From: Phycisphaera sp.
GTDB lineage: Bacteria; Planctomycetota; Phycisphaerae; Phycisphaerales; Phycisphaeraceae
Assembly (NCBI GenBank): GCA_016125215.1
Contig: WGMF01000006.1
Location: forward strand, 124,001-188,000
Length of the DNA stretch: 64,000 bases
Direction of reading: 5' to 3'
In this document: positions 45,127 to 53,025 of the stretch, in pieces
Position numbering within the stretch: position 1 is the first letter of the stretch
Layout of the letters: each line of letters opens with the position of its first letter
Notes under the pieces: model-generated
Told to the model about the DNA's origin: nothing
The model's input: the letters and a program-made list of their open reading frames with translations, nothing else
Databases searched by the model: none
Position numbers and translations under genes: made by a program

Positions 45127-45722
45127 GCCCCCTCCTTCACGCCGCCCAACACACAGCGAAGCAAGGCTTCTTCACGGTTCGGGCCGACCTCGTGCAGCCT
45201 GCGTTCGAGCCGAGTGCGCTGGTCGAGTCTGAGAAAGAAATGGACCGCTAGGGGCATGTCTTCGAGGTCGAGCGGTTCACGCACCTGCGGCGGGTGGTTG
45301 ATTTCCACGAGCTTTTGCAGGGCGTCCGCGTCCTCGGGAAGGAGTGAAGCCAGCGTGTCGACATCGAAGTGCTGCTGCAATTCTTCGACCAAAGAAGCCC
45401 GCTTCCGGGGGTCGTCGCGGCCCTGCAGACGGTTGAGCGTGGCCAGCAGGACCAGGGCTTCGTCATCGCCCACGTCCCAGACCACGCACCGTGCCTCGGT
45501 TTGGTTGAGCCTCCGCAGCGCCTCGGCACGGTGGTGCCCGTCGAGCACCTGGTACCCCGCGTCGTGTGGTCGAACGATCAACGGCGGGTAGCGGTCCGTT
45601 CGGCCGATGTGTTCCACGAGCTTGGCCACCATCGGCTCGGGCATCACGTTCGAGTTCGACGGGTGCGCGTGGAGTTGATCAAGCGGGATCACCTGAAATG
45701 AAGTGGCGGGTGTGTCGCTCAC
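45123..45722 (-). CDS. ParB/sulfiredoxin-like domain protein of the terminase operon
   Basis: 199 residues from a GTG start. Residues about 8-110 match the ParB N-terminal fold: IPLDQLHAHPSNSNVMPEPMVAKLVEHI, YPPLIVRPHDAGYQVLDGHHRAEALRRL (the DGHHR motif) and the helical follow-on. The rest is helical without the usual ParB HTH. Phage proteins with this fold occur as nucleases, regulators or nucleotide-using enzymes. Its ends overlap the neighbouring genes by 4 bp each, so it is co-translated with TerS and the GNAT-like protein. Confidence 0.75.
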   Translation of the reverse strand: MSDTPATSFQVIPLDQLHAHPSNSNVMPEPMVAKLVEHIGRTDRYPPLIVRPHDAGYQVLDGHHRAEALRRLNQTEARCVVWDVGDDEALVLLATLNRLQGRDDPRKRASLVEELQQHFDVDTLASLLPEDADALQKLVEINHPPQVREPLDLEDMPLAVHFFLRLDQRTRLERRLHEVGPNREEALLRCVLGGVKEGA

Positions 45723-46558
45723 GATGGGCTGGCTCCTGGTGAGGGGTGTGAGGCGTGGTCAAACAGGTAGTAGACCGGCTCGCACAGGAGGCGTTGCCTC
45801 GCCAGTTCGAGCTGGGTGGTGAGTGTGGACTCAATGCGCGAGGTTCGGTGGGTGCGGGCAAACCAGGTGCGGACTTCGCGGACAAACCACCTGCGTGCGT
45901 GCTCGGGCATGTTGTCAATCTTCGTGCCGAGTGGCCCGATGGCGGCCAGTTCGACGGGGTTGATACCCGCGCTGCTGAACGCGTCGCGCAGCCGCTGGTC
46001 GAAGGGGTGCGGCGGGCGGGGGTACGCCCTCATCCCCGCGACCTCGAAGAAGGGGTTGACGTGCCCCATCGCGGCGATGGCCTCGGTGTAGCGCGTGACT
46101 GGATTTTCGAGGGTAGCCCTGACGAGCCGCACCGCCAGCCCCAAACCGCGCCACTGCGGGTGGACGACGACTCGGCTGACCACACGCAGCTCATCACACA
46201 ACAACCGCGCCCGGGCACGCACGTCCGTGATCGAACGGTAACGCTCGTGCAGCGCCCAGTCTCGCATGCGACAGGCCAGACTCGGCAGTGATTCGACAAG
46301 CACGCCCGCCACGGATTGCGAACCCTCACGACCGGCAAACCGCGCAGCGGACGAGAGGTGATCGTGGCGCAGCACCCAGACGCGCGTCGCGGTGCCGGGG
46401 TGTTGTGACCGGTAATGGAACTCGGCCAGCGCGTGGTAATCCCGCATCGAGCCGACCTCAAGCCGCAGCCCATCACCGGCGAGGATTTTTACGTGGGTCT
46501 GACGCATCCGGTCGAACCTCTGCGTGACTGATAGTTTGTTAGAGTCACGGGCGTTCAT
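45719..46558 (-). CDS. GNAT-fold acyltransferase-like protein
   Basis: 279 residues. The GNAT core is seen at about 40-180: LRLEVGSMRDYHALAEFHYRS, then VAGVLVESLPSLACRMRD, the acetyl-CoA binding stretch VSRVVVHPQWRGLGLAVRLVRATLE and the final TEAIAAMGHVNPFFEVAGM. About 100 further helical residues follow. This set, next to an ABC ATPase, matches the two halves of the fused proteins I recall as COG2401 (ABC ATPase joined to a predicted acetyltransferase); here they are separate genes with a 4-bp overlap. Phage Mu Mom, a DNA-modifying enzyme, has the same fold. The substrate is unknown. Confidence 0.7.
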   Translation of the reverse strand: MNARDSNKLSVTQRFDRMRQTHVKILAGDGLRLEVGSMRDYHALAEFHYRSQHPGTATRVWVLRHDHLSSAARFAGREGSQSVAGVLVESLPSLACRMRDWALHERYRSITDVRARARLLCDELRVVSRVVVHPQWRGLGLAVRLVRATLENPVTRYTEAIAAMGHVNPFFEVAGMRAYPRPPHPFDQRLRDAFSSAGINPVELAAIGPLGTKIDNMPEHARRWFVREVRTWFARTHRTSRIESTLTTQLELARQRLLCEPVYYLFDHASHPSPGASPS

Positions 46559-47289
46559 GGCTTGGGGCTGGTTAGGGTTGGGTTGCGTTCAAGGACCTCG
46601 ACGCTCTCGCCCAGGCCTTTTTCGATGAGTGTGTCGGGTTCGAGCGGCTCGAGCAGGTCGTCGTGCGTGGTCGCGGCGACGAAACACACGGGCGTGAGGC
46701 ACCTGCTGACCCACCGACGGATGTTGCGTGCGATGACGGTGGCGGTCAGGCGGTCGAGTGTGGCACCGAACTCGTCAGCCAGCACGACCATGAGTGGGCC
46801 CTGTCCGTTGCTCGCGGGATGACCGGGTTGTTCTTCCGCCATCGCCATGACCTGCGCCAGTCGCAGCCGGTAGCGCTGGCCATCGGAGAGTTCGCTGGGT
46901 CTGCGCAGCATGACGAAGGCGTCGCCCAGCCCCGCGAGGCTCAACACACGCACAGCCCGTTCGAGGGGCAGGTGATCGAACACATCGACGAGCGGTCGTT
47001 CAGCCGGCTCGGGCAGGTGGTGGAACGCCATCACCCGGACGCGGGTGTCGTGCAGCAATTGATTAGAGATCAGCCGAAGGATCGAACTCTTCCCCCCGCC
47101 GCTCGGCCCGGTGATGAAAACGACCTGCCCCGGTCGCAGAGTGAGTTTGATGGGGGGCACGACGCGCACGTCCCGCCCACCCTCGACGCCCAGACCGAAC
47201 ATGGCCGCGACCCGCATGACGCGGGGCGAGGGATCGACATCGGTACGCACGGTCCATTGCAATTGCAGGGGCAGACAGGTTTCACCCAC
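46555..47289 (-). CDS. Soluble ABC-type ATPase of the terminase operon
   Basis: 244 residues from a GTG start. It has Walker A FITGPSGGGKSS near 58-69, a signature-like LSDGQRYRLRLAQ near 134-146, and Walker B LMVVLADEFGATLD near 166-179, followed by a switch His in ATTHDDLL. There are no membrane helices and no transporter partner, so it is not an import/export ATPase. It is the first gene of the four-gene run ending with TerL and overlaps the GNAT-like gene by 4 bp. The likely role is ATP-driven handling of DNA or of the partner acyltransferase (inference). Confidence 0.8.
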   Translation of the reverse strand: MGETCLPLQLQWTVRTDVDPSPRVMRVAAMFGLGVEGGRDVRVVPPIKLTLRPGQVVFITGPSGGGKSSILRLISNQLLHDTRVRVMAFHHLPEPAERPLVDVFDHLPLERAVRVLSLAGLGDAFVMLRRPSELSDGQRYRLRLAQVMAMAEEQPGHPASNGQGPLMVVLADEFGATLDRLTATVIARNIRRWVSRCLTPVCFVAATTHDDLLEPLEPDTLIEKGLGESVEVLERNPTLTSPKP

Positions 47290-47333
47290 GGTTTATTTCC
47301 TTTTGAACTTTGACGATGAAGGGCACAATCGGC

Positions 47334-47750
47334 TCAGGGCATGGCTTGAAGCAGTCGGCGGGCATCGAGGGCGTGTCTGCGGACCTGGTAGATCGACAAT
47401 CGGCAGTGTCGGGCGGCTTGGCGGTAGCTTTGTTTGCGGATGAATAGCGCCTGGGCGACCTTTCGGGTGGGGGTGGGCAAGACGTGGCCGTGCAGGACCA
47501 TCCGGCGGTACAACGGGCTTTTCAAGTGACTGACCAGGCTATGGATGCGCCGTTTCACCCGCACCGGGGCCTGGCCGGTCAGCCTGCCGATGTCCGTGAA
47601 GGTCAGCCCGTTCTTGTAGACCTGCTCCAGCAGGAGGCGTTCAGCGGGGTCAAGATGCTGGGCCAGGGCCAGGATGGTCTCGACCGCGTCGCGCTGCTCG
47701 ACCCGGCGGGCTTGCTGTTCCACGGTGGTTTTTGATGCCATGTCACTCAC
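47334..47750 (-). CDS. Small sigma-region-4/HTH regulator
   Basis: 138 residues from a GTG start with GGGGG about six bases upstream; an ATG at 47741 is an alternative. The protein has two HTH-like parts: LDPAERLLLEQVYKNGLTFTDIGRLTGQAPVRVKRRIHSL, resembling sigma70 region 4, and SYRQAARHCRLSIYQVRRHALDARRLLQ. This looks like a phage-encoded transcription factor, possibly driving late genes downstream, the terminase operon. It lies directly upstream of the ABC ATPase with a 44 bp gap and is divergent from the S24 repressor. Confidence 0.65.
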   Translation of the reverse strand: MSDMASKTTVEQQARRVEQRDAVETILALAQHLDPAERLLLEQVYKNGLTFTDIGRLTGQAPVRVKRRIHSLVSHLKSPLYRRMVLHGHVLPTPTRKVAQALFIRKQSYRQAARHCRLSIYQVRRHALDARRLLQAMP

Positions 47751-47785
47751 GGGGCACCCCCTTGCTTGTAAGGTTTATGTTTGGT

Positions 47786-47832
47786 ATTCTACAAGAGGTT
47801 CAATTGTTATTCAACCCCGTCGGTGCCACAAT
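47786..47832. promoter_or_regulatory. Divergent promoters with shared 20-bp operator dyad
   Basis: For the minus-strand genes, TTGAAT (47814-47809), a 17-bp spacer and TAGAAT (47791-47786) make a good sigma70-type promoter. For the plus-strand repressor, TTGTTA (47804-47809), 17 bp and CACAAT (47827-47832) is a weaker match. An imperfect dyad, GGTTCAATTGTTATTCAACC at 47797-47816, covers the -35 boxes of both, so a bound repressor would block both. Confidence 0.6.
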
Positions 47833-47909
47833 ATCACCGCCTGTCAAAACCGCGGTCGGTCGGGCCGATCGAGCCCCGCGGTTCAAGTGACCGCTAAGGA
47901 AGGTGCCTT

Positions 47910-48761
47910 ATGCTCAAATCCATCGGACAGATCGTGCGCGAACGCCGGGAGGCGCTGGGCCTGACGCTCTCGGCCCTGGCGGAGGAGGTCGGCTCGACCA
48001 AGAGCTACCTCTCGATGATCGAGAACCACCGCGTGGCCAACCCGCCCTCCCGGCCGCTCGTCGCGGCGCTCGAACGGGCGCTGCGGATCAAAGATGGCGA
48101 GCTGTCGCGTGCCGCCGACTGGCACCTCACGCCGGCCAAGGTGAAAAAAGAAATCGCCCGCCTGAGCGACCGAGCCGACGCCGGCCGAAAGCTGGCCCGC
48201 TGGCTCGCCGATTCCGCCAAGCGGCGCGGCGACGGGGCGCGCAGTCTCGACGAACTCTTCAGGACCGGCGAACTCGAAGACCGCATCGTGGCCGCGCTGG
48301 GTTCGGATGATCCCGACACACCCACCCGTCCCCGGAACTCGCTCGACGCCTTTGTGCCCGTGCACATCCACGTCCCCCTGATCAACAACGTGGCTGCGGG
48401 CTACCCCACCGGTTTTACCGACCTCGACTACCCCGCGCAGGTGGCAGATGAATACGTCTCCTGCCCTGACCTGGGCGACCCGACCGCTTTTGCAGCGCGC
48501 GTCGTCGGCGATTCGATGATGCCCGACTACCGCGAGGGCGACGTCGTCATCTTCTCCCCGCAGGCCAAAGTCGCCGACGGGAACGATTGCTTCATCCGCC
48601 TCGAACCCCACCACGAGACGACCTTCAAGCGCGTCTACTTCGAGGGCGGGGGCTTGATCCGCATGCAGCCGCTCAACCCGCGATTTGCCCCGCGCACCGT
48701 CGAACGCACAGACGTGGCCGGCCTCTACCGCGCCGTCTGGCGGATGCAGCAACTCGGTTAG
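47910..48761 (+). CDS. XRE-S24 family repressor (CI/LexA-like)
   Basis: 283 residues from MLKSIGQIVRERREALGLTLSALAEEVG with AAGGAAGG upstream. An N-terminal XRE HTH (about 5-60) is followed by a helical linker and a C-terminal peptidase S24 domain (about 140-280) with the Ser/Lys dyad in GDSMMPDYREGD and TTFKRVY. S24 repressors cleave themselves after DNA damage with RecA help, which releases phage genes. It is divergent from the HTH gene of the terminase operon, so it probably represses that operon. The gene is intact. Confidence 0.88.
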   Translation: MLKSIGQIVRERREALGLTLSALAEEVGSTKSYLSMIENHRVANPPSRPLVAALERALRIKDGELSRAADWHLTPAKVKKEIARLSDRADAGRKLARWLADSAKRRGDGARSLDELFRTGELEDRIVAALGSDDPDTPTRPRNSLDAFVPVHIHVPLINNVAAGYPTGFTDLDYPAQVADEYVSCPDLGDPTAFAARVVGDSMMPDYREGDVVIFSPQAKVADGNDCFIRLEPHHETTFKRVYFEGGGLIRMQPLNPRFAPRTVERTDVAGLYRAVWRMQQLG

Positions 48762-48929
48762 GTCGTGGGGTGATCGCATGTCATCGGCGTCCGGGGGCAG
48801 GGAGTTCCGTGCCTACCCTTGGGCACACCGACGCTTTTGTGCGCGCGGGGGAAAACAGATCGTGCGCAGGTTAAAACCGCTGCCTGTAAGACCTGGCACC
48901 AGATCACAGAAATACGGGAGCGGGGAAGT

Positions 48930-49030
48930 AACCGCAGATTACACAGATTTCACAGATCGATACAGATTAAGGAGCGGAAAAATCTGTCTTGAATCTGCGT
49001 CATCTGCGGAATGTGCGGTTTCTGTATCGG
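48930..49030. repeat. Dispersed ATCTGCG inverted repeat, copy 2
   Basis: The arms ACCGCAGATTACACAGATTT and CATCTGCGGAATGTGCGGTT enclose about 50 bp that includes CAGATCGATACAGATT. It is an imperfect palindrome related to the copies at 34.44 and 54.18 kb. The 48762-49082 gap between the repressor and the debranching-enzyme gene holds this and no other feature. Confidence 0.85.
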
Positions 49031-49082
49031 CTCATCATATGTGCCAGTACCGCACAAGTTCATTTTTGGATGCAGTGCTTAA

Positions 49083-51209
49083 TCAGGAATGGATCAGTGC
49101 CGTCACGCGCAGGACCTCGGCGACGGACCACGCCTGCGCCATGCAGCCGACGGGGCGATGAGGTTCGGCCGCTTCGTGGATCTCGTAGAGCTGGCCCAGC
49201 GCGGGGAATCGGCCACCGCCGAGAATCATCTCGACGAGCGACGCAATGGCTTGGCCGGCTTTCTCTCGTGCAGGCTCGGAGAACTTGCCCACACGCAGGA
49301 CCGCCTCGGCGTAAGGCCCGATGAGCCACGGCCAGACGGTGCCCTGGTGGTAGGCCTCGTCGCGCCCGAAGGCCGGCCCGGTGTAGCGCGGGTGGTAGTG
49401 CGGGTCGTCCGGCGGCAGCGTCCGCAGGCCAAACGGCGTGAGCAGGTTCTTCTCCACCGCGGCAAGCACAAGCTTCTGCTTAGTCAAAGGCAGCGGGGAG
49501 TTCGGCAGCGAACAGACAAAAATCTGGTTGGGGCGGATGGACGTGTCCCGGTGCTCGCGGTTCTGGTCGTCGGTGTAGACGTGGTCGACGAGGTAATCCC
49601 CCGGGTCCCAGAAGACCTTGGCAAAGGAGCGTTTGATGCGGGCTAACAACTTGTTGTAGTGGCCGGCCGCCTGCTTGTCGGAAGACTTGAGCATCTCGGC
49701 CAGCGACGAGAGGGCGCTAAACCACAGCGCGTTGATCTCGACGGCCTTGCCGTGGCGCGGCGTGAAGACGACGCCGTTGCAGGCCGCGTCCATCCACGTG
49801 AGCTGCGTGCCGGGGTTGCCGGCGGTGATCAGTCCGTCGCCCGCCATGCGAATCTCTTCATCGGTCCCACGGATGTAGGCGTCGACAATCGATCGGCAGG
49901 CCTCGCACAGGAAACTGTCCCAGCTCTTCGAGTCGCCCGAGGCCTTGACATACTCGACCGCCGCGTGGACGTACCACAGGCTGGCGTCGACGGTGTTGTA
50001 GTGCGCAGCGTCCTCGCTGTAGTCGTCGAAGCGGTTGGGCACCAGGCCGTTGCGGATCGAGCCGGCAAAGACGCGCAGCACCTCGAGCGCCTCGTCAAAC
50101 CGGCCCGTGGTCAGCAGCAAGCCGGGCAGCGCGATGAAGGTGTCGCGCCCCCAGTCGCTGAACCACGGGTAGCCCGCGAGGATCGTCGAGAGCTTCTGGC
50201 CCTTGAGCGAGCGGTCGACGACGAAATCATCCGCGGCGATGGCCAGCGTCCGCGCCTGTCGGGTGAGGTCGGCTTTAGGCAGCGACTTGTCGAGTTGGCC
50301 GATGATGTGCTGGGCAATGGGCTTGAGGTGCGCGATGCGATCGGCTGTCCACCGGCCGGCGTCGTCCACCACGGCGGGCTCTTCGCCGAGCGCCGCGGTC
50401 AGTGTGACGCTGTGCTCCTGCGAGGGGTCGCCGGTGGGCAGCGTCACCTCGAACCAGCCGGGCACGAAGTGGTCTTCAAGACATTCCTGGCCACGCTCCT
50501 GGTCGAAGGCGTAAAAAATGTTGTGCCACCACTCGTCCGACCTCGCGTAATCCACTTTGCCCCCGGGCGACTGGCAGGAAAACGTGGCGTGCGTGGTGTT
50601 GCGCTCGACGGTGATGCGCCCCTTCTTCCCCGCGACGCTCTGGTTCCACCACCCCGCGTCGACGCGCTTGAGCACGCTGTGGAAGTCACGCAGCGTCAGC
50701 ATCGGCGCCAGGCGGAGCTTGGCCTTGCGCGCGGCCTTGGCGTCCAGGCCTTGCACGGTGTAAGTCAGCGCAGCGGACTGCCCCTTCCACGCCAGCGCGA
50801 GTCTGCGGGTGAACGTCACCTTGCCCCAGCGGTAGGTCCACACCGCGTCGACGCCCTTGTCGAACGACACGAGCATCGATTGCCCCTCGGGCGCGTAGAC
50901 CGTCTGCCCCCGGTCGTCCCGGAAGGCCAGCGAGGCAAACTGGAGCACCTGCGTCGCGTCCGAGTGGTGGAGCACGAGCTGTTCGAGGACGTTGTTGAGC
51001 ACGGCGATGCGGCCCACGGGCGGGTGGCCGGCGGCGACGAGGTAGGCGTGGTACCGGCGCTGGTGTACGCCCGCCGCGGTGCCCATCGCGTAGGTGCCGC
51101 TGCCGTTGCTCAGCACCCACTCGCGCTCACGCAGCGATTGCAAACCGCTGTCCGTATCCACGTGGTGCGTGTGCCAGGAGTCGATCGCGCTGGGGGTCAT
51201 GCGTGTCAT
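49083..51209 (-). CDS. Glycogen-debranching / amylo-alpha-1,6-glucosidase family protein
   Basis: 708 residues from MTRMTPSAIDSWHTHH, with GAGGG six bases before the ATG at 51209. The N-terminal domain (about 20-290, EWVLSNGSGTYAMGTAAGVHQRRYHAYLVA) and the C-terminal (alpha/alpha)6 glucosidase domain with GYPWFSDWGRDTFIALPGLLLTTGRFDEA, DASLWYVHAA, LTWMDAACNG and DEAYHQGTVWPWLIGPYAEA match GH133-type debranching enzymes. It would hydrolyse alpha-1,6 branches in glycogen. No other glycogen gene is within view. Confidence 0.88.
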   Translation of the reverse strand: MTRMTPSAIDSWHTHHVDTDSGLQSLREREWVLSNGSGTYAMGTAAGVHQRRYHAYLVAAGHPPVGRIAVLNNVLEQLVLHHSDATQVLQFASLAFRDDRGQTVYAPEGQSMLVSFDKGVDAVWTYRWGKVTFTRRLALAWKGQSAALTYTVQGLDAKAARKAKLRLAPMLTLRDFHSVLKRVDAGWWNQSVAGKKGRITVERNTTHATFSCQSPGGKVDYARSDEWWHNIFYAFDQERGQECLEDHFVPGWFEVTLPTGDPSQEHSVTLTAALGEEPAVVDDAGRWTADRIAHLKPIAQHIIGQLDKSLPKADLTRQARTLAIAADDFVVDRSLKGQKLSTILAGYPWFSDWGRDTFIALPGLLLTTGRFDEALEVLRVFAGSIRNGLVPNRFDDYSEDAAHYNTVDASLWYVHAAVEYVKASGDSKSWDSFLCEACRSIVDAYIRGTDEEIRMAGDGLITAGNPGTQLTWMDAACNGVVFTPRHGKAVEINALWFSALSSLAEMLKSSDKQAAGHYNKLLARIKRSFAKVFWDPGDYLVDHVYTDDQNREHRDTSIRPNQIFVCSLPNSPLPLTKQKLVLAAVEKNLLTPFGLRTLPPDDPHYHPRYTGPAFGRDEAYHQGTVWPWLIGPYAEAVLRVGKFSEPAREKAGQAIASLVEMILGGGRFPALGQLYEIHEAAEPHRPVGCMAQAWSVAEVLRVTALIHS

Positions 51210-51267
51210 GTTACCCTCTGATGCCAAGGTCGATAGCCGGGTGACAGAATCTCAACACAACACATTT

Positions 51268-51948
51268 TCATCGCTGGGCCTTGAGCGCCTCAAGTTTCTC
51301 GGCCACGCGCTGGGCGTGACCCTTGGGGATGACCTCCGGCCAGTGCCACGCGATCTTGCCCCCGGGGTCGATCAGGAAGGTCGAACGGATGACGCGCTGC
51401 TCGTGGAGGCCCGCGATGGTGGTATCGACAAACGCCCCGTACTGCGACATGACCTTGTGGTCGGTGTCGCTGAGCAGTTCGATCTCCAGGGCGTATTGCT
51501 TGCGGAAGTGGGCGTGGGCGTTGGGCGCGTCGCTGCTGATGCCGACCACGGAAGCGTCGAGGTTGTGGAAGTAATAGAGCAGAGAGGTGAACTCGGTCGC
51601 CTGACAGGTGCAACCGGGCGTGTCGTCGGCGGGATAAAAATAAAGCACCAGCCACCCCCGCCCCCGGAAGTCTCGCAACGAGCGCATCTGGCCGTTGTCG
51701 TCGGGCAGTGTGAAATCGGGCGCCATTCTGCCGATCACCTTCGAGCGTGACGACGCGGCCTCTTCCATCGCGCTGGCGTCGAGCGGCTGGCCCCTTGCAT
51801 CCCGGGCAACCGGCTCTGGCTGGCCAACACAACCGACTAGACAAATCACCGCACCACACATCCACACGACCGCGGCGGTTTTTGCCGCAGAGAGCGCAGA
51901 GGACGCAGAGAAGAGTTTGGACAATTGAATCGGGATGTTTGCGTTCAT
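51268..51948 (-). CDS. Peroxiredoxin (Bcp/AhpC-TSA family) lipoprotein
   Basis: 226 residues from MNANIPIQLSKLFS. A lipoprotein signal ends at LVGC (Cys40). The thioredoxin fold follows (APDFTLPDDNGQMRSLRDFRG), with the peroxidatic cysteine at PADDTPGCTCQATEF (Cys113) and a second Cys at 115. It would reduce peroxides in the periplasm or at the membrane. Part of the signal peptide, residues about 13-24, is encoded by a dispersed CTCTGCG repeat, an unusual origin for this segment. Confidence 0.85.
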   Translation of the reverse strand: MNANIPIQLSKLFSASSALSAAKTAAVVWMCGAVICLVGCVGQPEPVARDARGQPLDASAMEEAASSRSKVIGRMAPDFTLPDDNGQMRSLRDFRGRGWLVLYFYPADDTPGCTCQATEFTSLLYYFHNLDASVVGISSDAPNAHAHFRKQYALEIELLSDTDHKVMSQYGAFVDTTIAGLHEQRVIRSTFLIDPGGKIAWHWPEVIPKGHAQRVAEKLEALKAQR

Positions 51949-51993
51949 ACTTCTATGGCTTTCTCTGCGCACTCTGCGCTCTCTGCGGTGAAT
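51883..51993. repeat. CTCTGCG dispersed inverted repeat overlapping the peroxiredoxin start
   Basis: GCCGCAGAGAGCGCAGAGGA at about 51888 and its inverse CTCTGCGCACTCTGCGCTCT... at about 51964-51992 flank the start region of the peroxiredoxin gene. The left arm is within the coding sequence and encodes SASSALSAA of the signal peptide; the right arm lies upstream of the ATG. Confidence 0.8.
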
Positions 51994-51996
51994 GCC

Positions 51997-53025
51997 TTAA
52001 TCCGTTCTCCACGCGGGGCGGTAGCTCAAACCCAGGCTGACGATGCGTGCCATGAGTTGTTCGTAGTTTATCCCCGCGGCCTCGGCGGCCTCGGCGAAGT
52101 CCTCGCCGTAGGCTAACTGCGGGTTGGGGTTGGCCTCAATGAGGTAGACCTTTTCATCGGCGTCCACGCGCAGGTCCATACGCGCATAGCCCGTGAGGTT
52201 CAGGAGTTTGTAGGCCCGCTTGGAGACGTTGAGGATTTTCTGCCGAAGGGCGTCGGTGATGTCTTTGGCCTCGCCGGTGTGGACGCCGACGCGCTGTTGA
52301 TACTTGTAGTCCCACTTGACCCTGGAGGTGGCAATGGCGGCGGAGTCGTCGGGCAGGTTGTCGAACCCCAGCTCCCACACGGGCAGGGTCATGAGCCTCT
52401 GGTTGCCGATGATCCCGACGTAAAACTCACGGCCCTCGATGTATTGTTCGACCAGCGCGTCGGTGCCGATGCTGTTGTGGATGAAGCGGACGCGTTCGAC
52501 GAGCTTGTCGTCGTCGTAGACGATCGACGCCTGCGAGATGCCGACCGACCCCTCCTCGGTCAGCGACTTGACCAGCAGCGGGTAGGCCAGCTTCGCGGGC
52601 TTGCGGACCTTGCGCCCGACGGGGAAGACGGCAAAATCGGGCACGGGGACGCGGTGGTAGGAGAGGATCGACTTGGAGAGCGCCTTGTCGTGCGCGAGCA
52701 TCAGCCCGCGCGGGTTGCAGCCGGTGTAGGGCTTTTTCATCAGTTCGAGGTAGCTCACGACGCTGTGGTCGTAGACCGCCACGCCGTGGAACTCTTCCAA
52801 CAGGTTGAAAGTGATGTGGGGCTTGAAGTCTTCGATGGCGTCGCGGATGACGCCCAGGTCGTCGTAGACGCCGAGTTTCTTCACGTCGTGCCCGGCGTTG
52901 CACAGGCCGGCCCACACGTCGTACTCCGTCTTCCACGGTTGCATCTGTTCCTCGCTCACGCCGTCGATCGAGTCGGGCGGGACGAGGTCCACGTGCATCA
53001 GGAGTAGGACACGCAGCGGTTTCAT
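51997..53025 (-). CDS. ATP-grasp ligase, D-Ala-D-Ala ligase-like
   Basis: 342 residues from MKPLRVLLLMHVDLVPPDSIDGV. The ATP-grasp domain (about 110-320) shows YTGCNPRGLMLAHDKALSKSIL, YPLLVKSLTEEGSVGISQASIVY (ATP binding), LVEQYIEGREFYVGIIGNQ, and metal-binding YLIEANPNPQLA with Glu and Asn. The fold couples an acyl phosphate to an amine, as in D-Ala-D-Ala ligase, but N-terminal motifs differ, so the product is probably a peptide or amino-acid conjugate. Its start overlaps the stop of the metallopeptidase gene by 4 bp. Confidence 0.85.
   Translation of the reverse strand: MKPLRVLLLMHVDLVPPDSIDGVSEEQMQPWKTEYDVWAGLCNAGHDVKKLGVYDDLGVIRDAIEDFKPHITFNLLEEFHGVAVYDHSVVSYLELMKKPYTGCNPRGLMLAHDKALSKSILSYHRVPVPDFAVFPVGRKVRKPAKLAYPLLVKSLTEEGSVGISQASIVYDDDKLVERVRFIHNSIGTDALVEQYIEGREFYVGIIGNQRLMTLPVWELGFDNLPDDSAAIATSRVKWDYKYQQRVGVHTGEAKDITDALRQKILNVSKRAYKLLNLTGYARMDLRVDADEKVYLIEANPNPQLAYGEDFAEAAEAAGINYEQLMARIVSLGLSYRPAWRTD

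Noticed and set aside
46555-47289. ABC importer ATPase
   Set aside because: No permease or binding protein is adjacent and the gene overlaps phage-type genes; a soluble ATPase is more likely.
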